Below are positions 1 to 11,539 of a stretch of DNA of 64,000 nucleotides, in pieces (positions within the stretch are counted from its first letter, which is position 1; every line of letters begins with the position of its first letter). Where the stretch lies: NCBI GenBank assembly GCA_025449115.1, contig JAHLKC010000027.1, positions 62,001 to 126,000 of the forward strand, written 5' to 3'. The stretch comes from Chytridium lagenaria. Lineage: Eukaryota; Chytridiomycota; Chytridiomycetes; Chytridiales; Chytridiaceae. The notes below the pieces were generated by a model. That model was not told the DNA's origin. It saw only the letters and a program-made list of their open reading frames with translations, and made no database searches. The position numbers and the translations under genes were made by a program.

Positions 1-39
1 ACTGAACTAACAAATTATTGTATTCTGACGTCATTCTAG

Positions 40-900
40 AAAGTGACGAAATGCTGGAGATCGCATATGACTCTGCGAAGAAGACGGAGCCCGAAGACTT
101 TGATGACATTAACGAAAAAGTTGACTACGAATCTCACCAGAATGCACTTGAGGTTTGAGATAGTATGCCCAGTTTGCTGATAGATGTAGGAACTGGATCG
201 CAATCGGGAAGAGAATGAGTTTTTGCGGAACCAGCTTAACGCTTTGCAAGAATTCATCAAGTCTATTCAAGACGAATTTCCCGAAACTGAGGTTGAAGCT
301 GCTTCGTCAGACCTGGAATCGTTCTTGGACAGCCTGCGGCATATAATTTCTTCACATGTGTCAGGGTTGGTAATCTAACTTCTCTTTCTCACAAACCTTT
401 CCAACTTAAATGGATACCTTTGCGTGCTTCTGTTGTGTTGTATTCATAACCTCCACCAACTGATAATTAAGGTGGAAAATGAGAGTTGAAGAATTGGAGA
501 AAGAGCCTCAAGATCGCGTGCTAATCCGATCGGCAACTACAAAGTCCAAAATCGCACAGCGCCACAAGGCCATCGATATCACGCCTATTATTGATGCAAT
601 CCCCGAAACCATTTACTCCAAAGTTGAAATTGGCCTTCCGCGAACTGTTGCGGTTCAAACTCTGCCACTATTCTTGGGAACGGTATATTGTCACCTATTT
701 CTTTCCTTTAAATGTTTTAGGATGCCAACAATAGTCGTGAGGCGAAGCGGTCTCAAGTCTATTATCAGAAGTTCGTCCTTGGGGAACAGCCGCAAAATGC
801 CTCCCTAAGGGGGCGCGTCATCTTTTTGTCGGGAAACAATTGCCACAAATTAAGCGGATTGGTTAGCTCTATTTCGGATTATGGCCGAATTTTGTTGTAG
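40..900 (+). CDS. 3' part of a coiled-coil-rich protein, function unknown
   Basis: Not recognised. Four exons read in one frame: 40-152, 190-365, 472-682 and 721-900, with TAG at 898-900. The first exon follows an AG at 38-39, so the gene begins outside the window. The introns are 37, 106 and 38 nt; each carries a stop or frame break if retained. Exon 2 is acidic and helical, with a leucine/glutamate pattern (for example LRNQLNALQEFIKSIQDEF) typical of a coiled coil. Exon 3 contains a proline/isoleucine-rich segment (DITPIIDAIPETIYSK). No signal peptide or membrane segment is visible in this part. The donor of intron 2 (GTTGGT) is weak but is the only one that keeps the frame. The role cannot be stated. 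Confidence 0.6.
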
Positions 901-1613
901 TTTAATCATGATGTTGCCCGGGCAATGTGTCGGAAGTATGCCTCGAAATTCGTGTAGTATGGAGATTTTATATACTATTATGAGTTGAAAGAAAGGGATG
1001 GAACTGTAACGTCTTTCGCGTGTATGTATTAACAACACATTCAAACATTTAGTAAGAGCCGTCCCTTGTACTCGATTGAAACCTGCTTGTGAATACTTTA
1101 CCACTTAATTTTGTGGTGACGCGGTCGCATCCAGTCCATTGGTAAATGAAGCTTTAAGGAAAGACTCAAATTTTATCATCTTACTTTCGATGGCAATTCA
1201 TAGGAAAACACGTCGAAAAATACACGACGTAAAATGTCAAACAGACAGCGGCTATACAAAGCAATTGTTGTGACTACCCTAAATTGTACTTTGGGTTAAA
1301 CCCTTTTTACGGACTGCCTAGTCCATTCACTGTTAGACGTGCACTGGAATGATGTCAAAAGAAAGAAAACCACCTTTTTTTAAAAATATTTATTTATGTA
1401 CTGACAATTCCAGCCCCCAAGCATTTACAGTAGGTATTTAATAAGTGGAACTTGGAGCCACAAGAGGACAAGCAAAAATAGGTCCAACTCTACTCTTCTC
1501 CTATCGACACTGCACACACACATTCGTCATTATTATTTCTACCTGTCTTCACCAGGCATTCACCGCAAAAATATACTCTATCCTTTCATCTACCCTTTTG
1601 GTGCATACGGACG
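901..1613. other. Intergenic stretch, nothing supported
   Basis: AT-rich spacer. Open frames on both strands are short and have no recognisable composition. It probably contains the 3' UTR of the upstream gene and the promoter of the next one. Confidence 0.5.
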
Positions 1614-2611
1614 ATGGAAGGGACGAATGCCATTGACTCATCGTCACCTCCACTCTTGGAAGACACATCCAAAGATACCTGGTCAAGTGATACTGATCCT
1701 TTACTTGACACAGAAAAAGGATTTATTGACGCGGACGATGCATGGGACCAATTGATGCACACATCCAAAAAGTCCGTCACATTGGACGTTGACGACCTCT
1801 GGCGGAGCAAACCCAATTTTCCTTCAAGCGGATGGCACGCGGAGAACGGATGAAGATGTTAGCGTGCCTAGGGGTTTTGCAAAGGCGTTTTCGGGGCTTA
1901 AGGATGAGACTTTCAACCGCGTTGATGTGAAGGCTGGGCCGTTGTCGTGGCCGGACATGGAACAATGATGACAGGAAAAGATGGGAAGGGAGGGGAGGTT
2001 GAAGCCGAGGAAAGTTCAAGAGGACCGGATAAAGGGTTGATTCTAGCAATAGTGTTGGCAGTGGTAGGAATTGCTGTTGTTTTACTAGACTGTGTATAGG
2101 TTACGTGAGTCTCGAGCTTTTTTTTGATGGAGAAGCTGACATTATATAGTATGCATATAAGAGGTACCGGAATCGGAGCGTATTCACGGACAAAGATTTG
2201 ACGATGGGTCTCACCATTACACCCCGCAAAAAGCACCAAAAAGTATTTCAGCTTCCTACATCCTAATCGGGAAGGCGAAGATTCGGTCGATGCGCGTGGT
2301 TTATTAGAGCCAAGTGTAAAGAATTCTCAGGAGCCTTCAATGGAGCAAACCTTTAAAGAAGGGCCTCGCTTAATCGTCGGTCGGGAATGCGTCGACCAGC
2401 ACCGTTGATATCATTTGCGAAGGGGAAGGAGGGGGATGGAGGATGGGCGACGATTGATATTGAGAGAGGGAGGGAGGAGGGATCTTGGTCATCTATATCT
2501 GAGGGAAGACGTGGGGAAAGGTCTAGGTCTCGGGAGGTCGAGTTGGTTCAGGAGATTGTGGCGGGGAGGGATAGGGCGAGAGGAAAAGAAGCCAAGGTGG
2601 ATAATCGGTGA
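1614..2611 (+). CDS. Frame-broken single-pass membrane protein, function unknown
   Basis: The gene opens at ATG 1614 with an acidic, Ser/Asp-rich N-terminus (DSSSPPLLEDTSKDTW). The coding flavour then moves between frames near 1812, 1968, 2255 and 2395. A hydrophobic helix (GLILAIVLAVVGIAVVLL) lies at about 2033-2090. It is followed by a GT-AG intron at 2094-2150 and a basic tail beginning YAYKRYRNRS, giving a membrane protein with a positively charged cytosolic end. The last segment ends at a TGA near 2611. Each break is a one-base shift, mostly beside a homopolymer, so either the assembly carries indels here or the gene is decaying. No known family was recognised. The intron and the helix-to-tail continuity argue that it is, or was, a real gene. 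Confidence 0.45.
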
Positions 2612-3936
2612 AAGTAAACACTTTGTTGCTGTTATTTCTCTTCTTGCATTTTTTGCTCGTGCACATTATATTATTATTTCATGTCCTTCTTTGTTACTTT
2701 ACTTTCTTTCATCGCTCTATTCATCGTCTTTTGCGTTGCCATCTTTTTCCCTGTATGTGATTTTATTTCTTCCAAAAAGGTAATTTTTGTTTTCATGCTG
2801 CTTCAAGCTTTTGATATCTTTTTTATTGCGCTCTTCTTAAGTCTTTAGCGGCAGGTAGTGTATAGTTTTAGTTACAATCCAACACACTTTTTTCAGGCTT
2901 TTAACCTTTTGAATACCCAAAGGTATACTATGACTATTCTAAAGGTGAGGAGTTATAAGTTTGTCCAGATAATAATATCTCGTCCCAACCGTTTTTACCC
3001 TATGGGCTTGTCTTAAATTTATCAGTTGAATAAACAATTTGCAACAAGCCAGCAGCAGTACGAGTTTTCATAGAATACCCACCCCATCATCCCTCTACCT
3101 CGCGTGTTTTTTGCTTGCTCTCTTTTCTGAGTGTGTGTGTGTGTGTGTTTGTGTGAGGTGTTGGTCTGTATTCAAATTGTAAGAAAAGGTGAGTGGATGA
3201 GTTGTTGTGTCTGCAAAAGGGGTACAACTGTGGTACTGGTTCATCAACTGAACACTTGGTGGGATCAATGAGGAGGGATGCAGGGGCCCGTGAGAGAATG
3301 CCAAATGGAGATTATAATGATGATTCAGTACGCGTACTTTATAATTGCATGGATCATAACGATACCTCAGCCCATGGATGAATAGATAGTATAAAAAACT
3401 AGTTACAACAGCATCATCTCTTTCCCCTTCAACTCTTTCCCCTTCTCCCACCCACATCCCATCTAATTCCTCACCTTACTCCACTGGAGGCCATCTCTCT
3501 GTTGCATCAACACCCTGTTTCTTTCCTTCTTTCTCCAAGCCGTTGTTCTCATATTTCTGCCCCTCCCTTTCCCGCCCAGCCTCAATTAATTAATTAATAA
3601 TTAATTACTCCACAAAAAAAAATAGTCACCGCCTCACTTAGAAAATTGAATTTTTCAAGGTGCAAAACACAACTCAACGCACCCCGCCGTTCCCTCACCT
3701 CCCCATTAGCCTCAACTCATCATCATTCGTCTGTTCTTCTACCGCATCCCCACCCATCTTAGCCCGTATTTCTTGCTTTCATTTCGCATCGAATTCTCTG
3801 CATTCATTCACTTTAAGAATCTTTACACAGAACTACGTCCTCATCCATCCCAAACAACATCTCAACTCACAGACCATTCTTTCAATCTAGCACTTTGATA
3901 CCCACCACACCCTCACCACCACCACTACCACAACAC
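2612..3936. other. Intergenic stretch, no gene supported
   Basis: Pyrimidine-rich and AT-rich sequence with a (GT)9 microsatellite at 3131-3148 and a run of TTAA/TAAT repeats near 3587-3606. C/T-rich tracts at 3420-3900 look like a fungal promoter and 5' leader for the gene starting at 3937. Confidence 0.5.
3131..3148. repeat. (GT)9 microsatellite
   Basis: Nine uninterrupted GT dinucleotides in the spacer upstream of the 3937 gene. Confidence 0.9.
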
Positions 3937-5296
3937 ATGCGGATCGCACTTCTTCTGGGCGTCACGGCCCTCGCCATTTCCACTCCCACATTCGCATCCA
4001 TCCAAGCCAATGCCAACGCCGTAATTGTTCCCCGAAACTTTCGCGCAGCCTCTCCCTCCGAGTTTCGCGGTGAAGCCCCAAGTCACTTGGACTCTCATTC
4101 CTCATCCTCCGCCAAGCAAGACACTGATGAGCACCTCGCATTTGACTGGATTAAAACCAGCCAAAAGAGTAATGATGATGGTGAACAAGCAGAGGGGAAG
4201 CATCCTCTGGAACCCTCTGATGAGGATCTAATTGGTGAGGAGGATTTCGGAGGAAACTCTCACCGTGCTTCCGCTAGTGATGACGAGGATGTTCGAGTCG
4301 GATCGTTTTGGGACGAGGTGGATGAATCTGCACCGCTTGGAGGGTCCTTACCATCCGGAAAGAAATCATCTCCTCAAGCTGACGAAGCTGCTTCTTATGA
4401 TGTTGGGAATCATCCCACCGCTTTCCGTGATGCCGACCAGAACTGGGGTGACGATGCCGCAAGAATGTCTGAACCCGCAAAAGTGGATGCTAAACTCGCT
4501 GCAAAAGCATCGTCTCAAAGCGTTGCCGCTTCATCCATGAAAGACTCTGATGCTCAACCTGCTGCGCTCCGCTTGAAAGCCGTCGACGCCTCTCATTTTG
4601 GTCGTGACAAAGAAGAAGGTTTCAACCCCCAAGTTGATGCTATGGGTCGTGAAATGGCCCGGTATGCGTCTTTCTCAAGTGAAGCACCCCTCGATGCCTT
4701 GAATGGTGTTGCTGGGGTGAAGGAGAAAGATGTTGTGCAGGATGTGCATAAGAGTGTGGATGGATGGACGAGAGGGTTGATTGCGCTTGCTCAACCATTT
4801 AATATGGCGCCGTACTCCAAGACAAACAATCGGGTGGAGGCGGCAGCACCGGAGACCTCGGGTACTGCGTCGAGTGGTGGAGGAGGTAGCGGAGGGATGG
4901 GAGCAGGAGCATATGTGACGATTGGGCTTGTTTCTGGATTTGCGTTGTTTGGAGGGGCTGTGGGAGGATACGTAAGTTTTTATCATTCACCATTGATGTT
5001 TGGTATTCTCATCCTTACTAACTTGCGATTCATGACAGATTTGGTACAAGCGCACCAAATCCGAGAAACCTATCGAAATTCATCACGCCACCGATGACCT
5101 CGAGTACCACCACAACCCGATGGTGAATCACCCTCCTCCTCCTTCCCCTCCCCCCACTCACGCCACGTCCTCTACTCCACTCAAGGGTGCTTCGTCGTCG
5201 TCCTCGCCACCACCTGCCGCTGCGCCCGCCCCTGCCGCTCCCGCTAAATCCAACCCATTCGGCATCACGGTTGTAGCGAGTAACAAGGGAATTTAA
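3937..5296 (+). CDS. Type I membrane protein with acidic ectodomain and Pro-rich tail
   Basis: Two exons, 3937-4971 and 5039-5296, give about 430 residues. The start is placed at 3937 because it begins a clear signal peptide (MRIALLLGVTALAISTPTFA); an earlier in-frame codon would put a charged, Pro-rich leader before it. Residues 25 to about 300 are rich in Asp, Glu, Ser and His. A Gly/Ser linker precedes one transmembrane helix (VTIGLVSGFALFGGAVGGY). The 67-nt intron lies exactly after the helix and has a good branch site (CTTACTAAC). The cytosolic tail starts IWYKRTKSEKP and ends in Ser/Pro/Ala-rich low complexity. The shape recalls fungal cell-wall sensor or mucin-like proteins, but no named domain is visible, so the function is unknown. 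Confidence 0.8.
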
Positions 5297-6160
5297 ATAT
5301 ATTTTCTAATATCTTCGCATTGACGGCACTCTATCTTTTCTTGTATTTTTTAAAAATCCATCTGTATTTTTCTTTTTCTTTTGTTTGTTCGAGGCAATCG
5401 TTTTTAAGTTGGTATGCTTTGTTCCCCACCTGTTTCCAATATTCCTTAAAGCATACTCTTTTTTTTTTTTTAGCCGCTTTTTTGTCGTCTGCTCGTATTT
5501 TAACGTTTTTGTTTGCTTCCTTTATGGCTATGGCCTTCCACCATATTTTGTTTTTAAATCCCAAATAAGAGCTTATTTGAGTCAAGTATGACCTTTTGAT
5601 TTGTAGTTCAAGGCATTTTTTTATTTGATCGAGCTTTAAATAAACGACTGATAATACAACTACGATAATCATATACGGCAAAGTGAGAGGGAAAATCTAT
5701 GCTGTAACTGGACGAAAGAGGCCAAGGCATTGATAAATATTACTAGGCTTGAGAAAACAAAGGAGTGTTAACAAGCATTTAAAAACTGATGTAGGATGAA
5801 TATCAAAAAAGATCTAGAGCAGGCACAGAAATACAAGGGCAACGAAGGGACCGTCTGCATGGTAATTTTATAGCTATTTTCGAATCCAATCTGGTCTTTT
5901 GTCAGAGGCTGGGAAAAACAAGAGAATGGTAATAAAGTATAAATGGCCGACAAAACAATGGGGTTTGAAAAAATAAAAAAGGAATATATAGGAACATGCC
6001 CAACTAACACAATATTAGCAGCCGAGTTTTTCGACTTTGGAAGAAACAATTACGGAAGCAAGGATAGGGTTAGAGCGAGTGTGAAGTATAGTTCAATCAA
6101 AACATTTTTGTTCCAAAATACAAATTATGGGTTTACTCCCTTGTGCAGACAAAAAGAAGA
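5297..6160. other. Intergenic stretch, no gene supported
   Basis: T-rich downstream region of the 3937 gene followed by AT-rich sequence. Only short open frames without conserved features were seen. Confidence 0.5.
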
Positions 6161-6211
6161 AGAAAGAAAACATATCCTCCATGAGCGACTTCCGCTCTAG
6201 TTTTGCGTGCC
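6161..6211 (-). pseudogene. Partial copy of the U6 snRNA 3' end
   Basis: On the minus strand this reads CACGCAAAACTAGAGCGGA and then a GATATGTTTTCTTTC-like end. It matches the 3' part of the complete U6 gene 100 bp away (CACGCAAAACTTGAGTGGA, then GATATATTTCTTTTTT). Similarity stops at the CACGC motif, so the catalytic core is absent. It looks like a truncated local duplication of the U6 3' end with its T-rich terminator. A short chance resemblance cannot be excluded. Confidence 0.5.
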
Positions 6212-6309
6212 TTTCTTTCTATCATCAGACATCAGAATTTTGGTAGTTGAAATCTTAGAGCAATCGCGTTTATCGCGTTTCTGCACAGAAAAAAGAGGGA
6301 AAAAGAAGA

Positions 6310-6315
6310 AAAAAG
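6310..6315 (-). terminator. RNA polymerase III T-run terminator of U6
   Basis: Six consecutive T residues on the minus strand directly follow the U6 3' sequence GATATATTTC, as expected for Pol III termination. Confidence 0.75.
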
Positions 6316-6375
6316 AAATATATCCCCGAAGGGGCATCCACTCAAGTTTTGCGTGTCATCCTTGCACAGGGAGCC

Positions 6376-6406
<31 letters not shown>

Positions 6407-6438
6407 CATTGATGTCGCGGGGCCCGAAGACCCCGGAC
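6316..6438 (-). ncRNA. U6: U6 spliceosomal small nuclear RNA
   Basis: The RNA component of the catalytic core of the spliceosome. The minus strand carries the invariant U6 blocks in order: a GC-rich 5' stem-loop closed by a UUCG tetraloop, AAUGAAAAUUGGAACGAUAC, the ACAGAGA box (ACAGAGAAGAUUAGCAUGG), the AGC catalytic triad region and AAGGAUGACACGC (U4-pairing and internal stem-loop). A 3' stem (GCCCC/GGGGA) and a U-rich tail follow. No mRNA-type intron interrupts the core, unlike in several other fungi. The length, about 123 nt, is slightly longer than human or yeast U6 because of the extended 5' and 3' stems. The 5' end is set from the stem and the TATA distance and may be off by a few bases. 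Confidence 0.95.
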
Positions 6439-6461
6439 ATTGAATTTTCTTGAGCCGCAGT

Positions 6462-6469
6462 TATATATA
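6462..6469 (-). promoter_or_regulatory. TATA box of the U6 gene
   Basis: TATATATA lies 24 to 31 bp upstream of the U6 5' end on the minus strand. That is the position of the TATA element in fungal U6 Pol III promoters. Confidence 0.75.
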
Positions 6470-7240
6470 ACTGATGTTGACCAAGAATTAATGTGTTGCG
6501 GGTTTTTGCTCTGCCAGAGATTGAAATTTAGGTTGTGGCAGTTGCCGCAGTTCGTTGACTTATGGTCATTGGGGGTGTCTTTTGAATCAGAAGCGGGACG
6601 TGAAAAAGACGCGAAATTTTTTGTGATAACATTATTGCGAAAACTCCGCCTAAATAATATTCGTGACTTCGGCCGATGGTATAGTGAAAGGAGCAATGTG
6701 TGATAAAAAAGGAATAAAAGAAGGATGTCGGCATCTCCGAAAACTAATGTATACTCCAAGTCGCCTGTTAGATGCAGATGTAGATGGGCGGGGACGTTGG
6801 GTGTGAAGAGTGTGAGTGATGAATGCAAGCCAAGTGAGGAGAAAAAAATGGAACTTCGCAAGCAGATAAACAAAGACCAACACTGGATAAAAGAAAACAA
6901 CAAAAAACAACAAAAAAACAAACCATAATAGAGGCTACCTATACAGCCGTGAAATAAAGGCCATTTTTCGGTTCACTCTAATGCGATACTGATGGTAACA
7001 GGGGTGGGCCACGAGTGAAATAGCTGACCTGGATCATAACGTGAAGTCTCAACATCAAATTTGCGCGCGCAAATCGAGTGACTCTGACGGCTAGAACATC
7101 AGGCGAAAACTCCTCCGCTGAATCAAATAAACTCCTCATATTGCAAGTAACAAAAGGGAAACATCACACCCTCACAATGTCGGTTCGCTTAGCGGGACTT
7201 GTAACTAGCACTGTGAATACTATTTATAATCCCTCAAAAG

Positions 7241-7274
7241 CCCCCCCCCCCCCCCCCAAAAAAAAAAAAAAAAA
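7241..7274. repeat. Abutting C17 and A17 homopolymers
   Basis: Seventeen C at 7241-7257 run straight into seventeen A at 7258-7274. The exact lengths are unreliable in any sequencing technology. Confidence 0.85.
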
Positions 7275-7387
7275 CGACAAGATATTGAACATGCAAGTAT
7301 AACAGGGTTTCAAAAAACCTCAAAAAATGGAGGTAAGGAAATAAAAAAGTTTCAATCAAACATGAAATAACACAACTCGGTGTTTTC

Positions 7388-7440
7388 AAAAAAAAAAAAG
7401 AAAGAAAGAAGAAAGAAAAAAGAAAAAAGAAAAAAAGAAA
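7388..7440. repeat. Purine (A/G) low-complexity tract
   Basis: About 53 bp of A with scattered G (AAAG/AAAAAG units), with no pyrimidine on the plus strand. Confidence 0.8.
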
Positions 7441-7784
7441 ATAGGGGAGAAAGATAAACGAAAGGGTAAGTGATTGGAATAACTGATTTTTTTTTTGAAA
7501 AATGAAATGAAAGAAAAAGAAAAGAAAGGCAGATAACGTGCATAAAAGAGATAAACGAGTAAAGCGACAAGAAAAGCAGGTCAGAAAGAGACGCGTTTTA
7601 AAATTGGACCAGGGATACAATAGTAAAAAAGAGAAAAGGAAAGGAGTAAAGATTATGTATGGCGAAAAACGAGGGGAAATACGATATCAATGATTTTGAT
7701 TTCTTTTATAAACGAGAGGGAAGTGTATAAAAAGGTAGTAAGGAAATACCCAGACAAGATTAAAAATGATTTGAAAGAGAAATA

Positions 7785-10151
7785 CTAGTTTTCACTCTGG
7801 CCGTCCCCATCCCATCCATTGCCTCTTCCCGTTCCGACCCTACTGGCTGTTGCTGCTGCTGCACACCATCGGCACCCCGCCCCCATACGGTTGCTGTTGC
7901 TGTTGTTGCTGTTGTTGTGTTGCGGCTGCTGACCACTATATTGCTGCTGCATACCTGTGACACATACCCTTGCTGTGCTTGTTGTTGATGCTGTTGTTGC
8001 TGCGCCCCCCCACATAAGCCGTATTAACCGACGCCGGCGCTGATGGGCTATGCATCATCCCAACTCCCGCATTACAGTCCCGGTGCCATCCTCGCCGGAA
8101 CGCGAATCCCGGGGACCCTGGTGGTGTCGGTAATCCACCCAACGCTGCATTTGAGTGCTTTTTGCAGGTAATTCATGTTCGGGTTTGACGGTCGGTGTTT
8201 CGGGTACGAGGGGAAGCTGGACGCTGAATGTGTTCCGAGAGAGAAGAGGAGGAAACGCGGAGGAGAGGTTTGACGGAGAGGCTGGATCCATTGTCAAGGC
8301 GTGGGATTCTGCGGCAGCTGATGCGGCAGCAGCGGCAGCGACGACAGCTGCGGCGCGTTTAGCCTTTGCAGCGAGAGTGAAATCGTAGGTTTTGAAATTT
8401 TCTTCAATGAATTGAAGTTCAGCCGTAACGCGGTCTTTGGCAGCGTTTCCATGGGCGGACGCGCCACCTGCAGGTTGCGACATGAGCATATTGAAAAACC
8501 CGCCACCTCCACCTATGGAGGAGGAGTTGGCTTGAAGGCCGCCACCAGCGGATCGATTGCGGCCCATGGCGCGAGGATCAAAGACAGGGGGTTGGTACCA
8601 TTTTGAGAAGTGGCGGAGGCCGCTTTTCTGCGGCCTGGAAGGAAACGGTTGCGAGTCGGAGCTTCTTGCGTTGCTGGCGTGGATGGTGCGGGGTTGGTGG
8701 AGGAAATGGCGGTGTCGGCTTTTGGTTTCTTTTGCGGGGTTTATATTTGAGAGGGTTTTCTTCGAGGAGGAGTTCTTCGAGGTCGTAGCTTGCATCAAAG
8801 TTGGACCGGTTGGGCTGGTTTTGTTAAGGTGAGTAACCAGTGAGGCGAATGATGTGAACAAACGATTAATTCAACATAGAAAAAAATGACATGAAAGTAA
8901 ACACCAAATAGAAAGCAAAACAAAACAAAAACTAGATCCTACCTCTGGTACAAATAACGGGTTCATATCCTTCCGCTCCACTCTCTCCCAATCAAATCCA
9001 GAAATCCACGGATGCCCCCTTATACTCTCAAATCCCATACTCCCCAACCGTCTCTCAACGTTCCTATCCAACAACCCTCTTATAAAATTCGCCCCCTCAT
9101 TCGACAACCCCACAGTCTGCCTTGTCACGTAATTTGCATCAGGTAGCGTCAGTGTTTGTTTACGGATGGCATTGGTGAGCGCTTCGTTAGAGTTACCTCG
9201 GAACGGTCGCTAGAAATAGGTGTGAGATACAAAAAAAAGGGAAATGTGTACCTTTCCGTATAGGCATTCGTACAGACACACACCAAGACTCCACCAGTCT
9301 ACTTGCCAGAGGTAGCCGCTGTCTCCAAAGATCTCGGGGCCATGTATGCGAGTGTTCCGGAATGCGATTTTAATGCGTTTCGGCCAACGTATTTCACGGC
9401 AATGTTGAAATCTGTAAGGTGAACATGTCCTTGTTCATCCAAGAGAACTGACATAATCGTTAGATTTGTGTGTCGAAAAAAGAGGAACAATAATATTACT
9501 CCTTCGGAGCAAATATCATGTCCCTAAAAAATAAAATAGATAAAAGTTTTGGAGTTGGGTTTGCTCCTCGGGACAAAATTATGCCTCGTAGGGACATTCT
9601 CAGATATAATACTCACTATTATCAGGCTTCAAATCCCTATGCACAATCTTACTTTTATGCAAATAATTCAACGCACTCGATAATTCTGTCGCCATAATCC
9701 GAACGGCATCCTCCCTAAACCCCCCAATCCGATCCAGATGATACCTCAAGTCTCCACCCATCATCAAATCCAGCACCATAAACATGTTATCATCGTCTTG
9801 GAAGGCATAGCGCAGATTTACAATGTAAGGATGTGAGAGTTCTTCCAGGATGGCACGTTCACGGAAAATGTTTTGGATGGCCCGCATCCGGACACATTGT
9901 TGCTTGTTGATGTATTTGAGGGCATAGAGTTTACGGGTATCGCGTTTTTCGACTATACGGACCTTTGAAGAGACGGTTAGGTGAGGGTAAGAAAAGGGAG
10001 CCTACCTTTCCGAATGCTCCTTTTCCGACGCATCGCAGGAGGTTAAACTGTCGAAGATCAACTGTTTTTCGGGTCGTATAGGGAGGAAAGAAGGTTTAAA
10101 ACAAAGCTCAATCGACGTCAAAAAGGAGCAATTTGCTTGAATTAACCCCAT
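7785..10151 (-). CDS. AGC-type Ser/Thr kinase, STK32 (YANK) family
   Basis: A protein kinase. Proposed exons: 10151-10006, 9962-9617, 9447-9252, 9209-8943 and 8814-7785. Visible landmarks are the glycine loop (VGKGAFGK), the VAIK-like lysine (LYALKYINK), HRDLKPDN and the magnesium motif as DFN (LTDFNIA), which is usual for STK32 and not a defect. APE follows as YMAPEIF, then VDWWSLGV. The C-tail signature NFDASYDLEELLLEENPLK and a later EENFKTYDF match STK32 relatives. The C-terminus is a long Ala- and Gln-rich region. The start at 10151 (MG, possible myristoylation) needs one missing base in the A-run near 10055. A one-base loss in the C-run at 9336-9339 splits APE, and exon 5 changes frame more than once. 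Confidence 0.85.
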
Positions 10152-11155
10152 CATCAGTCCATGCCTAATCTTTCAATTTCAAAAAAAGCATTCCACCCAT
10201 CCCCTTCCTGCGTCCAGTTTCCAGCATGAAAGTCCTGAATTCCATTCATATTAACACATGGTTCGAGAAACCTCCTTCTTCTCCTTCTCATATGCATGCA
10301 ATAGAACGCAAATGTCCTTTCGTACCTTCAACATCCTCCCCCGACGCAAGCTTTGCCGAAGAGTTACCCATGACACTCTGTCCGCTATCTCTAATCCAGG
10401 CAGACTCTGAAAGAATCCCTTATCCAAAAAATAAAGCTCTTGTTTATAGTTTAACAGTGAGTGGCTTAAGATGTGACTCCTTGTTATCTCTCGCACTTTT
10501 TGCCGAGTCCAACACTAATATTTCTTTGGAAAGAAAAATGTGTTGAGGGTGTTGGTAAGTTTTGGTTGCTTTCGTTCTTGTTTGCAGTTTATCGGTAGTG
10601 TGTATGAACGAATGTATGAGTGAAGTACAAGCACTGCAATGTAGTTCGTTTCTCTTGTCTCCTTTTATATCTTTTCTACAGCATTGGAATGTCAGGATAT
10701 TGGATGGGATGGAATGTAATGAGATCAAGGATATGCGGCTACGACGATAGTTTGTGGGGTGTGTGATGGATGGTCGATGACGGTGATGGGGATGAGGATA
10801 ATGATGAAGTTTGAAGGACGGACTCGAGAGTGTATTTTTCCCACAAGTTGTGGTGCTTGTGGGAGTTAATTCTTCAGGATACTATTTTACGTATTACTGG
10901 CAGGAATAAAATCCATACCAATAATAAATTGATTAAGCACAAAGAGGGAGGAAGGAGAGAGAGGGTTACACATGTTACAAAGTTGATTCCTTTTTGAGAA
11001 TATTATGTTACACCCGCCCACCCATCCAACAAATGAATATTAATTCAAATCACGAATATTACTTTATTTTTCAAATTTGAATATTCTGGAAAATTGGAAA
11101 ACTCTTATCTCTGTGAATTTTCTCACCCTTTTTTTAATCAGCATTTGAGGTCGCC
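10152..11155. other. Intergenic region between divergent genes
   Basis: Holds the promoters of the kinase (-) and the small conserved gene (+). Open frames at about 10226-10546 (+) and 10251-10496 (-) overlap each other and lack conserved features. The last 150 bp are AT-rich. Confidence 0.5.
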
Positions 11156-11539
11156 ATGACATCGTCAAACGATGTAGCATCAACACAACCACCCCTTGCA
11201 ATAGATTACACACCATCGACTACCAACATAACAACAACATCATCATTAGCACCAACCATCCCTGTCACATCGTCATTGTCAAATATCCTTCATACAGTCT
11301 CTCTGGACGCACTAGGTCCGGTTATTGTGAATGAGGTATTAAATCAACATGTTGATCATCTGACCAACCAAACAATCAACGAAATAATCAAAAGGATGGC
11401 ACAATGTCTCGCATCTCAAACTGGGATTCCCTCACAGACGCTGAACAACGCAACACTTTAAGAGTCCTCGGGAAACGTAAATCAGCAGCGAATAGCCCGT
11501 CTTAAGGCAGAGGAGGATGCAAAAGAAGCTTCTTCGTAA
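11156..11539 (+). CDS. Small conserved fungal protein, function unknown
   Basis: Exons 11156-11335 and 11395-11539 flank a 59-nt intron (GTATTA...AAAAG) and give about 107 residues. The N-terminus is Ser/Thr-rich and disordered. Across the splice the sequence reads LGPVIVNE then DGTMSRISNWDSLTDAEQR and TLRVLGKR. This Asp-Gly-Thr, SRIxNWD, TLRVLGKRN block recurs in short fungal proteins as I remember them, but I know no assigned function. An extra A at about 11479-11482 shifts the frame. Without it the protein ends as a charged helix (QQRIARLKAEEDAKEASS). If the intron is ignored a TAA appears at 11459-11461; this is an artefact of reading through the intron. Confidence 0.75.

Larger units (their letters stand above)
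6470..7784. other. Intergenic stretch with simple-sequence tracts
   Basis: No convincing gene. The segment next to U6 should hold its upstream promoter. Further on lie a C17/A17 junction, a long purine tract and other A-rich runs, probably spacer plus the 3' UTR of the kinase gene. Confidence 0.5.

Noticed and set aside
9400..9440. DFN instead of DFG in the kinase, suggesting a pseudokinase
   Set aside because: DFN is usual in the STK32/YANK family, and the lysine, HRD and APE motifs are present.
11156..11539. In-frame TAA at 11459 followed by further coding-like sequence, looking like stop readthrough
   Set aside because: Reading through a 59-nt intron creates this frame. Splicing 11335 to 11395 gives the conserved DGTMSRISNWD and TLRVLGKR sequence instead, and one extra A explains the end.
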